Below, piece by piece: positions 9,911-17,733 of a stretch of DNA of 64,000 nt; the first letter of the stretch is position 1; each line of letters starts with the position of its first letter. The translations under genes were made by a program, and so were the position numbers. Origin of the DNA: Polyangiaceae bacterium (GTDB taxonomy: Bacteria > Myxococcota_A > Polyangia > Polyangiales > Polyangiaceae); assembly GCA_019637265.1 (NCBI GenBank), contig JAHBVY010000009.1, forward strand, positions 15,001 through 79,000, written 5' to 3'. The notes beneath the pieces are model-generated. The model was given only the letters and a program-made list of their open reading frames with translations, did no database searches and was not told the DNA's origin.

Positions 9911-10480
9911 TCAGCGTTTGGTGTCGCGCGGCAGGCCGAACAGGTGATCCGTCGGTGCCGCGGCGTGGCACTGGGCGCAGGCGCGGGTGTCCGCCGGGAG
10001 CACGTCGCCGGTATTGGACAGAATGGCGTACGACCAGCCGCGCGCCTCCTTCCGCATCACGTACAGCGGACCTGAGTCGCCGCTCTTCGCGTCGAAGTGC
10101 CGCATCAGCACCTCGGCGCCGAGCGGCAGCTCCGTCGCGACCACCAGCTGCTGGTACGCCTCCACCAGGTTGGGCGCGAGGTGCACGCTGTACTGATAGC
10201 GCCCGAGGTCGTGCCCCAGCGAGGGGAAGCGGCTGGCGTCGGCGCCGGGGCTCGTCACGGCGGGCCAGCTCGAGAGCGCCTCCCAGGTGGACCACCGCTC
10301 GGGGGCTTGGGGTGCCGTGGCGGGCTCATGCAGGGACGCGCCGTAGGGGGCGCTGCTGACTCCGGGTGGGCCTTCAGCGCTCGAGGGAGCACCACAGGCG
10401 GCTGTGGCGGCCCCGAAGAGTGCCCAACCCCCAAAAAACCATGAGACCACGCGTGCCAGGCCGCCATCCGTCCCCCGCAT
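9911..10480 (-). CDS. Cytochrome P460-like haem lipoprotein
   Basis: 189 residues from the Met at 10480 (an upstream Met at 10510 is also in frame). A hydrophobic signal sequence ends in a possible lipobox (ATAACG), so it is likely anchored outside the cytoplasm. The body resembles the cytochrome P460 family, with the c-type haem site CAQCH near the C-terminus followed by AAPTDHLFG. Family members oxidise hydroxylamine or bind NO; the role here is unknown. The signal-peptide codons for WFFGGW coincide with a dispersed TTTTTTGGGGGTTGGGCA motif. The neighbour is a divergent ammonium transporter, a possible nitrogen link. Confidence 0.72.
   Translation of the reverse strand: MRGTDGGLARVVSWFFGGWALFGAATAACGAPSSAEGPPGVSSAPYGASLHEPATAPQAPERWSTWEALSSWPAVTSPGADASRFPSLGHDLGRYQYSVHLAPNLVEAYQQLVVATELPLGAEVLMRHFDAKSGDSGPLYVMRKEARGWSYAILSNTGDVLPADTRACAQCHAAAPTDHLFGLPRDTKR
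10421..10440 (-). repeat. Dispersed G-run motif copy inside a signal-peptide region
   Basis: TGCCCAACCCCCAAAAAACC on the plus strand. On the minus strand it forms the codons for the WFFGGW part of the P460-like signal peptide. Confidence 0.5.
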
Positions 10481-10746
10481 GCGAGGCGCTGTCAAGTGCG
10501 GCGGCACCAAGCAGAGGGGGATCCCGCACGTCGGCTGGGCTGGTTCGAAGCGCGCCGCGAGTCCTCCTTCGCTGGCCTTCGTCGGCGCTCACGAGCCTAC
10601 GGTTTTGCCACGTGTCGTCAGCCGGAAACTCCGGGAAACGCGCACGAAACGCGCGCGGCCTACACCTTCGGGCGACCACCCAGCGGGCGATCACCCGCCC
10701 GTCGCGCGGACGCGCTGCTCTCCTGGGGAGGGTCCAAGGAGTTTCA

Positions 10747-12096
10747 ATGTTGAAAAAACTGTTTGGGTTGCTCGCGCCTGCGGCCTCGTTATTCGTCCCG
10801 AGCGTCGCGCTCGCCGAAGAGGCGGTGAACGTCTCTCAGGGAGAGTTCGTCGCCAACAACGCTTGGATGATGGTGTGCATCGGCCTGGTGTTCATCATGC
10901 ACCTCGGGTTCGCGATGCTCGAGACGGGCCTCACGCGCGCGAAGAACACCGTGAACATCCTGTTCAAGAACACCTTCACCGTGTGCATCGGTCTGCTCAC
11001 TTACTACGTGATCGGCTTTGGGCTGATGTACCCCGGCACGTTCAACGGCTTCGCTGGCTTCGCCGGCTGGGGGCTCAACGCCACCCCTGAAGGCATGACG
11101 GCGGCCTACGCCGACGGCGGTTATACCTACTACACTGACTTCTTGTTTCAGGGCATGTTCGCCGCCACCTGCGCGACCATCGTGTCGGGGGCGGTCGCCG
11201 AGCGGATTCAGTTGAGGAGCTTCATGCTCTTCGTGACGCTGTTCGTCGCGCTCGCCTACCCGCTCGCGGGCGCCTGGCACTGGGGTGGCGGGTTCATCAA
11301 GCAAGCGGGCTTCTACGACTTCGCCGGCTCCACCTTGGTGCACTCCGTGGGCGGCTGGGCTGCCCTGGTCGGCATCCTCTTCCTCGGTCCGCGCCGCGGG
11401 AAATATGGCAAAGACGGCAGCGTGGCGCCCATCCCCGGCAGCAACATGCCGCTCGCCACGGTGGGTGCGTTCCTGCTCTGGCTCGGCTGGTTCGGGTTCA
11501 ATGGCGGCTCGGTGCTCAGCGCGAACCCAGAGGCCACTTCGCTGGTGCTGGTGACCACTTGCCTCGCGGCAGCGGCGGGCGGCGTCGGCGCGATGTTCGC
11601 TTACAACTTCGTCTCGCGGAAGCCGGACCTCTCGATGGCGCTGAACGGCATCCTGGCTGGCTTGGTCGGCGTGACCGCTGGCGCGGACGTGGTGACGCCC
11701 GTCGAGGCGATCCTCATCGGCGGCGTCGCTGGCGCGTTGGTGGTGGGCGCGGTCATCTTCTTCGATAAGGTCAGGATAGATGACCCAGTGGGCGCGGCCA
11801 GCGTGCACCTCGTCTGCGGCGTGTGGGGCACGCTCGCGGTCGGCATCTTCGGTGAGGGCAAGAGCCTCGTGGCTCAGCTCTACGGCATCGGGGTCTACGC
11901 GGTCTTCGCCGTGATCGTCAGCGCGATCCTGTTCGGGCTGATCAAGATCACGCTGGGCCTGCGCGTCAGCGAAGAAGAGGAGCTCGAGGGCCTCGACGCG
12001 GGCGAGCACAACATGCACGCCTATGACATGGGCACCGGCATCAGCGCGCGCCGTCACGTGCCCGTGAACGAACCGGAGGCGGTGCCCGCTGAGTGA
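10747..12096 (+). CDS. amt: Ammonium transporter (Amt family)
   Basis: 449 residues. Start ATG 10747 has a good ribosome site (AAGGAG, 7 bases upstream) and opens with a signal peptide (MLKKLFGLLAPAASL... ending ALAEE), normal for Amt proteins. About eleven membrane segments follow. The pore histidine pair is present in LVHSVGGWAALVG and SVHLVCGVWGT. The C-terminal cytoplasmic tail is acidic (EEEELEGLDAGEHNMHAYD). It forms a trimeric channel for ammonium/ammonia. No GlnK gene is adjacent and I see no sigma-54 site upstream. Confidence 0.95.
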   Translation: MLKKLFGLLAPAASLFVPSVALAEEAVNVSQGEFVANNAWMMVCIGLVFIMHLGFAMLETGLTRAKNTVNILFKNTFTVCIGLLTYYVIGFGLMYPGTFNGFAGFAGWGLNATPEGMTAAYADGGYTYYTDFLFQGMFAATCATIVSGAVAERIQLRSFMLFVTLFVALAYPLAGAWHWGGGFIKQAGFYDFAGSTLVHSVGGWAALVGILFLGPRRGKYGKDGSVAPIPGSNMPLATVGAFLLWLGWFGFNGGSVLSANPEATSLVLVTTCLAAAAGGVGAMFAYNFVSRKPDLSMALNGILAGLVGVTAGADVVTPVEAILIGGVAGALVVGAVIFFDKVRIDDPVGAASVHLVCGVWGTLAVGIFGEGKSLVAQLYGIGVYAVFAVIVSAILFGLIKITLGLRVSEEEELEGLDAGEHNMHAYDMGTGISARRHVPVNEPEAVPAE

Positions 12097-12228
12097 CGCT
12101 TCGAGCCGCTCGCGCGCGAAGCGGAGGCAGCGCGCCCTGAGCGGCGGCCGCGGGCGCGTCGCCGTGCTTTTCTCGTGAGGTGAGCGGACCGCGTCGCCAG
12201 GCGCCAGTCCGCGTGATACCACCACTGG

Positions 12229-13098
12229 ATGCTGCACGGCCGCTCGCTGCGTGCGTCGCTCGCGGGCGGGTTGGCGCTCGGGCTGACGCTCGGGTGTGGG
12301 CCGTACCTGCCTCCGGGGGACGCGGCGCCCGTGCCCTCGGTGACCGCCGAGCCTCCGAGTGGGAAGGCGCCGGGTTGGCTCGGGGTGGAGCTCGAGCCGG
12401 CCACGGTTGGGGTGCGGGTGATTCGGGTGGTGCCAGGATCGCCCGCGCAGGCTGCGGGCCTCGCGAAGGGGGACGTGATCGTGCGGTTCGGCAGCGTGAG
12501 CGTGGCGAAGCCGGAGGACGTCGCGGCGGAGGCGCACGCGATTGGGGCGGGGGAGCGCGCTTCGATCATCGTGCAGCGGCATGGGCGCGATCGGCTGCTG
12601 GCGGTGGTGCTCGAGGAGCGGCCCCATGACGACGCGCTGCTGCAGCGCGCCTACGTGGGTCGACGCGCGCCGGATTTCGAGGGCTTGGTAGGGGTGCAGG
12701 GGAGCGTCCCGAAGGCGCTCGGCGCCTATCGGGGTCGCGTGGTGCTGCTCGAGTTCTGGGCGGACTGGTGCACGGTGTGCCGCCTGCTGGTGCCCACGCT
12801 GGAGCGCTGGCACGCGCGCTTCGCCGGGCAGGGCGTGGAGATCCTCGCGGTGACGACCGACCCCATCGAGGTCGCCGTGCGCTCCACCTTGGAGCAGCGC
12901 CTGAGCTACGCCGTCGCGGCGGATCCGCGCGGAAAGACGACGACGGCCTACCGCGCCTTCGGGCTGCCCGCGTTGTACGTCATCGATCAACAGGGGGTGG
13001 TGCGGGAGCTGATGGTCGGCATCGACCCGAGCAAGCTGAGGGACATCGAGGGGCTGGTGGAGCAGCTGCTCGCGGAGCCCTTCCGGGGCGAGCCGTGA
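12229..13098 (+). CDS. Lipoprotein with PDZ and TlpA-type thioredoxin domains
   Basis: 289 residues. A signal peptide ends in LTLGCG (lipobox). A PDZ domain spans about 45-125 (GWLGVELEPATVGVRVIRVV, then AGLAKGDVIVRFG). A redoxin domain follows from about 143, with the active-site pair WCTVC (C181, C184) and the cis-Pro loop FGLPALYVID. This is a thiol-disulfide oxidoreductase of the TlpA/ResA kind, with the PDZ probably choosing a partner. It ends 38 bp before the subtilase, same strand, so the pair may be co-transcribed; a role in disulfide handling of exported proteins is inference. Confidence 0.85.
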   Translation: MLHGRSLRASLAGGLALGLTLGCGPYLPPGDAAPVPSVTAEPPSGKAPGWLGVELEPATVGVRVIRVVPGSPAQAAGLAKGDVIVRFGSVSVAKPEDVAAEAHAIGAGERASIIVQRHGRDRLLAVVLEERPHDDALLQRAYVGRRAPDFEGLVGVQGSVPKALGAYRGRVVLLEFWADWCTVCRLLVPTLERWHARFAGQGVEILAVTTDPIEVAVRSTLEQRLSYAVAADPRGKTTTAYRAFGLPALYVIDQQGVVRELMVGIDPSKLRDIEGLVEQLLAEPFRGEP

Positions 13099-13136
13099 GG
13101 CGGCGCGCGCTGCACACCCCAGGACAGGATCCGTTC

Positions 13137-15662
13137 GTGTTCCTGACGGATCATCGGAGGGTGGGGGTTTGGCATGGCACTCCAAGCGCGCTGTCCTTCG
13201 CGGTGACGCTCGGCGCCTTGCTCACGTGGGCGTCGCCAGCGCGAGCTGCGGTGGACCCAGCGCGAGCGCTCGAGCACCTGGGGGACGCGGCGTTCGAGCG
13301 ACTGACGGCGGTGCCGTTGACGGCGCCGGGCGGCGACGTCCGAGTACCTGTCTTGATCCAGCATCCCCAGCGCTGGCTCGCGCTGCCGCACGTGGTCAGT
13401 GTGGCGCCGCATCACGCGACGGCTTGGCTGACGAAGGAGGAGCTCCGGGCGCTCGCGCTCGCGCAGCCTGAGCTCCGCATGGAGTGGTCGCCGCCGCGGC
13501 GGCTGATGCTCGATCGCGCCGCGCGTTGGACGCGCGCCGCGCAGTTCCGTGTGGAAACTGGCGGCGCCGGGGCGGGCGCGGTGGTGGGCGTCGTGGACAC
13601 GGGGCTCGACGTGGCGCACGGCGACTTCCGGCGCCTGGATGGCACGACGCGCGTCGCTTGGCTGCTCGACTACTCGCGGCCTCCCGCGGGGCTTCAGCCG
13701 GAGCTGGAGGCGCGCTACGGCTGCACCGCGGTGACCCCCTGCGCCATCTACTCGGGCGCCGACTTGGACGCCGCGCTCCAGGGTGGGCTGAGCCTGCCGC
13801 GCGACGTGCATGGCCACGGCACCCACGTGGCCTCGCTCGCCGCGGGCAACGGCTTCGCCAGTGACCCGAGTCGCTTCATCGGGGTGGCGCCGAGCGCGCC
13901 GCTCATCATCGTGCGCGGCGATCGCGCCGCCACGGGCAGCTTCCAGGACGCCGACATCATCACCGGCGCCGCCTTCGTGTTCGAGCGCGCCGAGGCGATG
14001 GGGTTGCCCGCCGTCGTGAACTTGAGCCTCGGCTCCGATTTCGGGGCGCACGACGGCAGCTCCAGCCTCGAGCAGGGCCTGGCGGCGCTGGTGGGCGATG
14101 AGCTGCCCGGGCGGGCGCTGGTGGTGGCTGCGGGCAACAGCGGGGGCCTCTACTACGGCGCGGTGCCGAGCTACCCCGAGCCGCTCGGGGTCCACACGGA
14201 GGTGCACGTGCCGCGGAAGAGCAGCGCGCGGGTCCCGATTTTGACGCCGGCGCCTGCGGCGTTCGAGCTGACGGGTCGCGTGTACGTGTGGATCACGGCG
14301 CGCCCTGGTGATGCGCTCGAGGTGGGGCTCGACGATCGCGATGGCGAGTGGGTGCCGCCGCTCACGCCGGGCCAGGCCAGCACCTTCCGGCGCCAGGGCC
14401 TGAGCGCCACGGTGTTCAATGGGCTGACCGAGGACGGCCCGCTCACGCAGCCTCACACCGCGGTGCTGGTGCTCGACGGTAAATGGTCCGCTGAGCAGAC
14501 GTTCGCGCTGCGCCTCGAAGGGCACGGCAGCGCGTCGATCTGGCTGGAGTCGAGCGGGGAGCTGCCGGGGGGCGCGCGGCTGGAGGCGCTGCTCCCGCGC
14601 GCCATCAAGCAGGGGACGGTCAGCTTGCCTGCGGCGCACCCGGAGCTGATCGCGGTGGGCGCGAGCATCAATCGCACCGACTGGTCCTCGCGCGCCGGGG
14701 AGATGCGGCTCACCCACCTGGGGGCGGCGCCCGCCACGTTGGACGGGATGGCTTACTTCTCGGGTGCTGGGCCCACGGCGGACGGCGCGCTCAAGCCGGA
14801 CCTGGTGGCGCCGGGCGCGTTCTTGGTCGGCGCCATGAGCTCGTGGGCGGATCCGGCGCGCCCGAACGCCTCCGGGATGTTCAGCGGCGCGGGGCTGTGT
14901 GAGGCGGGCGCCGAGTGCTTGGTGGTGGGCGACGCGCACGCGGTGACGAGCGGGACCAGCATGGCGGCGCCGCAGGTCGCTGGCGCCGTGGCGCTCTTGC
15001 TCGAGCGCGATCCATCGCTCACCCAGCGCCAGGTGCGGGGGCTTTTGCAAGCCGGTGCGCGGCGCTTGCAGGGCAGCGCGCCGATCGCGGAGCAGGTCGG
15101 TGTGGGCGCGCTGGACGTGATGGGCGCGCTCGAGGCGCAGCTGCTCCAGGAGGGCGCGCCCGGTGACGTCAGTGAGCCTGACCCTGAGCGGAGCTGGCTC
15201 ACGCTGGCGAGCGCCTTCGTCTACCCGGACCCGGCGCTCTCGGTGGAGGTGTACGCGGAGCTCCGCACCGCGAGCGGGCGCCTCGCGGATGCGCTGGAGC
15301 CAGGTGCGCTCACGCTGAGCGTGACTGGTGGGCGCCTCGCGGCGCCGCTCACGCGCATCGCGCCCGGGCTGTGGCGCGCGCGGGTCTCGGCGGACGCGGA
15401 GCGCGGCGGGGAGCAGCTCCGCTTGAAGCTGACGCACGGTGAGCGCGAAATAGCGACGCACCGCGCGCCCATCGCCGTCGATCCGCACCTCGCGGTGCAC
15501 CCGCCTTGGGCGCGCGGTGGCTGCGCCGTCGAGCCAGCGCACCGACGTGCCGCGCGCGGGAGTGGAGCGGCGCTCGGCGCGTTGCTGGTGTTGAGCGCGC
15601 TCGGCGCCTTCACTCGACGTCGACGAGGTAGAGCGCGTACTCATGGGGCTCGAAGGGCGTGA
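13137..15662 (+). CDS. Exported subtilisin-like serine protease (S8) with C-terminal sorting-type anchor
   Basis: 841 residues from the GTG at 13137; a GTG at 13161 is also possible, and no start is strongly supported. The signal peptide ends near ASPARA. The catalytic triad is D154 (VVDTGLD), H227 (HGHGTHVAS) and S608 (GTSMAAP), with oxyanion N334 (AAGNSGG). About 230 residues inserted between N and S hold a beta-sandwich-like domain, as in large S8 proteases. The tail has a GC pair, a hydrophobic stretch (SGAALGALLVLSALGAF) and RRRRGR, resembling MYXO-CTERM sorting tails of myxobacteria. The N-terminal codons include a dispersed GGGGGTTTGGCATGGCAC motif. It overlaps the convergent next gene by 53 bp. 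Confidence 0.87.
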   Translation: MFLTDHRRVGVWHGTPSALSFAVTLGALLTWASPARAAVDPARALEHLGDAAFERLTAVPLTAPGGDVRVPVLIQHPQRWLALPHVVSVAPHHATAWLTKEELRALALAQPELRMEWSPPRRLMLDRAARWTRAAQFRVETGGAGAGAVVGVVDTGLDVAHGDFRRLDGTTRVAWLLDYSRPPAGLQPELEARYGCTAVTPCAIYSGADLDAALQGGLSLPRDVHGHGTHVASLAAGNGFASDPSRFIGVAPSAPLIIVRGDRAATGSFQDADIITGAAFVFERAEAMGLPAVVNLSLGSDFGAHDGSSSLEQGLAALVGDELPGRALVVAAGNSGGLYYGAVPSYPEPLGVHTEVHVPRKSSARVPILTPAPAAFELTGRVYVWITARPGDALEVGLDDRDGEWVPPLTPGQASTFRRQGLSATVFNGLTEDGPLTQPHTAVLVLDGKWSAEQTFALRLEGHGSASIWLESSGELPGGARLEALLPRAIKQGTVSLPAAHPELIAVGASINRTDWSSRAGEMRLTHLGAAPATLDGMAYFSGAGPTADGALKPDLVAPGAFLVGAMSSWADPARPNASGMFSGAGLCEAGAECLVVGDAHAVTSGTSMAAPQVAGAVALLLERDPSLTQRQVRGLLQAGARRLQGSAPIAEQVGVGALDVMGALEAQLLQEGAPGDVSEPDPERSWLTLASAFVYPDPALSVEVYAELRTASGRLADALEPGALTLSVTGGRLAAPLTRIAPGLWRARVSADAERGGEQLRLKLTHGEREIATHRAPIAVDPHLAVHPPWARGGCAVEPAHRRAARGSGAALGALLVLSALGAFTRRRRGRARTHGARRA
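13163..13180 (+). repeat. Dispersed G-run motif copy at the subtilase start
   Basis: GGGGGTTTGGCATGGCAC, identical to 19659-19675 and flanking bases. It overlaps the probable signal-peptide codons of the S8 protease or lies just before a later start. Confidence 0.6.
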
Positions 15663-17112
15663 CGTCGGGGTCGAAGGGGTGCAGCTCACTCACGCCGCCC
15701 GAGCTGACGCCGTAGATGACGAGCGACTCCCCGGGGCGCACGTCGAGCGGCAGCGTGCGCTCGCTCCGGGTCACGCGCGGCTGAAACGCCACTTGTACGT
15801 GGTGTTTGAAGCGCCCCTCGGCGTCGAGCAGCATCGCCCCCCACTTGAAGCTGACGGGCTCCTCCCAAAGCGCGCGCAGCCCCAGCTCAGGGAGCTTAGG
15901 CAGCTCATCCAAGGCCAAGAACACGAAGGCGGCGCCGGTCGGCTCGATGGGGCGCCAGGCGCCGACGTGGCGTGGTAGCTCCGAGTAGCGGAAGGCCCAG
16001 TCGAAGCGCACACGCCCAAAGCTGCCCACCCACCCGAGTCGCGCGAAGTGACTGCCATCGCTGCGGTCACCCAAGAGGCTCCGCGCCAGCGTGAACGAGC
16101 CGAGCACGTCCGCCACCGCGCTGGCGTCCTCCTCGAAGGTGTGGCGGAGCACGTCGAAGACATCGGGCTCGTTCTGATACAGCCAACCTTCGCCCTCCGT
16201 GAGGCTGGCCGCGAGGCTGTACATCTGGGTGGGGAGCACGCCCCAGCGCGAGACGCCGTAGACCTCGTCGAGGTACTCGTAGAACAGCCCCACCCCCTCC
16301 GCGTGCCGCCTGAGCGCGCCGCCGCCCAGCGCGCGCTCCGGGTGCCGCTGGAAGTCGTCGATCGCCTCGACGTCCATGTCGGTCGGCGCACCGAGGGTCC
16401 ACCACAGCTGGGTGGCGATGGCGCGCCGCGTGAAGGCGCCTTCTCCCGCGTCGAGGCGCATCAAGGACAGCTCCGCCACGCACAGCGCCGCCTGGCGCTC
16501 GAGCGCTCCAACCCAAGCCCCGTGGCTCTGGCAGTACCCCGAGGCGCGGTCGAAGACGCCGTGGAGCGGGGCATCGGCGAACACCTCGAAAACTGGCGCG
16601 AAATCGCGCGGTTCTACGTCCTGTTCGTCAGGTAGTACACCTAACACGGCCTCCTTCGCCTGCGCAGCCTGCGGGCCGAGCTGCGGTGTCAGGTACCAAT
16701 CCAAGCGACTATCTCCCCCCAGCACCCCATCGCTCAGCGGCGTGGGCAGCTGTTGCACCAGCAGCACGCGGTCCCAAGCCTGCTCGAGCGCCGCCAACGC
16801 CGGCCCCAGGAGCGGGTCGTCCGGCGCTGCGTGCACACACACCGGGCGGCGGCTCGAGCACTGGCGCGCGATGCCCGAGGGCCGCGCTGGCTCGATGCGC
16901 GGCGTCCCGGTGGGGAGGTTGGGGGACCACTCCACCGGCGGCTTGGGGGGCGGCGGTCCAACGCGCCCGCCGAACAGCACCCCCGGGACCCGATCGGGCT
17001 GGCGGACGGCGAGCGCCTCACCGCTGGTCGTCAAGGCCGCGGCGGCCCCGAGCACCCCCAGGACCACGCGGCTCGAGCGCGCGCGGAGGCCACGTGCATT
17101 TGACAGCTTCAC
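15610..17112 (-). CDS. Exported protein of unknown function
   Basis: 500 residues from a GTG at 17112, which gives a signal peptide (KLSNARGLRARSSR, hydrophobic core, then SGEALAV). The longer ATG frame from 17175 would run right up to the divergent start at 17176 and adds an unlikely 21 residues. After a Pro-rich linker there are paired cysteines (CSSRRPVCVH; GYCQSHGAW; ALCVAELS) and aromatic-rich segments. The C-terminal 110 residues look like a beta-sandwich. I recognise no enzyme motif. The 63-bp divergent gap carries overlapping TATA-like -10 candidates (near 17128). Confidence 0.7.
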   Translation of the reverse strand: MKLSNARGLRARSSRVVLGVLGAAAALTTSGEALAVRQPDRVPGVLFGGRVGPPPPKPPVEWSPNLPTGTPRIEPARPSGIARQCSSRRPVCVHAAPDDPLLGPALAALEQAWDRVLLVQQLPTPLSDGVLGGDSRLDWYLTPQLGPQAAQAKEAVLGVLPDEQDVEPRDFAPVFEVFADAPLHGVFDRASGYCQSHGAWVGALERQAALCVAELSLMRLDAGEGAFTRRAIATQLWWTLGAPTDMDVEAIDDFQRHPERALGGGALRRHAEGVGLFYEYLDEVYGVSRWGVLPTQMYSLAASLTEGEGWLYQNEPDVFDVLRHTFEEDASAVADVLGSFTLARSLLGDRSDGSHFARLGWVGSFGRVRFDWAFRYSELPRHVGAWRPIEPTGAAFVFLALDELPKLPELGLRALWEEPVSFKWGAMLLDAEGRFKHHVQVAFQPRVTRSERTLPLDVRPGESLVIYGVSSGGVSELHPFDPDVTPFEPHEYALYLVDVE

Positions 17113-17175
17113 CAAGGACGCCTCTATACTGCCATAGCACCCGTGGGTTGATTCCCAGCCCCTAGCTCGAGGCAT

Positions 17176-17733
17176 ATGGTTCAGGCGAAGTTCGACCCAG
17201 CGCTAGCACTGAAATTCGATCTCGACCGCGGCACCGTCTCCCAGGCCGGGGCGGGGGCGCGCGTCATCTTGCCGGTGGAGGTGCTCGCCAAGCTGATCGA
17301 GGCGACGAACGCCGAGGCGACTCGCGACGCCGGACACCACCTGGGTGCGGAGCTCGGGCGCCGGGTGCTCACGAGCTTGGGTGACGACGCGAGCGGCGCG
17401 GCGCCCGAGGCGGTGCTGGAGCACTTGGGTGGTGAGCTCGCGCTGCTCGGCTTCGGGTCGCTTCACTTCGAGCGCTGGGGTCAGGCGCTGGTGTTCGTGG
17501 TGCAGGACGGCGCGCTGCCGCCTGCGGCGGATGACTTCGTCGCGGCGATCTTCGACGGCGCGCTGCTCCGACTGTTCGGCAAGAACACGCGCGCGGTGCG
17601 GCTCGCGCGCGAAGATGGACAGGCGCGCTACCTGATCTCGAGCTCGAGCGCGGCGGATCGTGTCGCGGGGTGGCTCAGCGCCGGGGTGCCTTGGGGCGAG
17701 GCCCTGACGCGGCTCCAGGGGGCGCGGGCGTGA
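17176..17733 (+). CDS. Conserved-looking protein of unknown function
   Basis: 185 residues, soluble, Ala/Leu-rich alpha/beta composition. The segment ATRDAGHHLGAELGRRVL followed by GFGSLHFERWGQALVFVV is faintly reminiscent of ligand-binding V4R-type folds, but this is not a firm match. Its stop overlaps the next start by 4 bp (GTGA), so the two genes are translationally coupled and probably act together. Confidence 0.7.
   Translation: MVQAKFDPALALKFDLDRGTVSQAGAGARVILPVEVLAKLIEATNAEATRDAGHHLGAELGRRVLTSLGDDASGAAPEAVLEHLGGELALLGFGSLHFERWGQALVFVVQDGALPPAADDFVAAIFDGALLRLFGKNTRAVRLAREDGQARYLISSSSAADRVAGWLSAGVPWGEALTRLQGARA

Noticed and set aside
10789..15689. Very long antisense frames (798 and 900 residues) opposite amt and the subtilase
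   Set aside because: High GC keeps the complementary frame open; the translations are His/Arg-rich without motifs, while the plus-strand genes have complete families.
16905..16980. G-rich stretch resembling the dispersed motif in the unknown exported protein gene
   Set aside because: It encodes a Pro/Gly linker (VGPPPPKPPVEW) and lacks the TTTGGCA or TTGGTA end of the motif.
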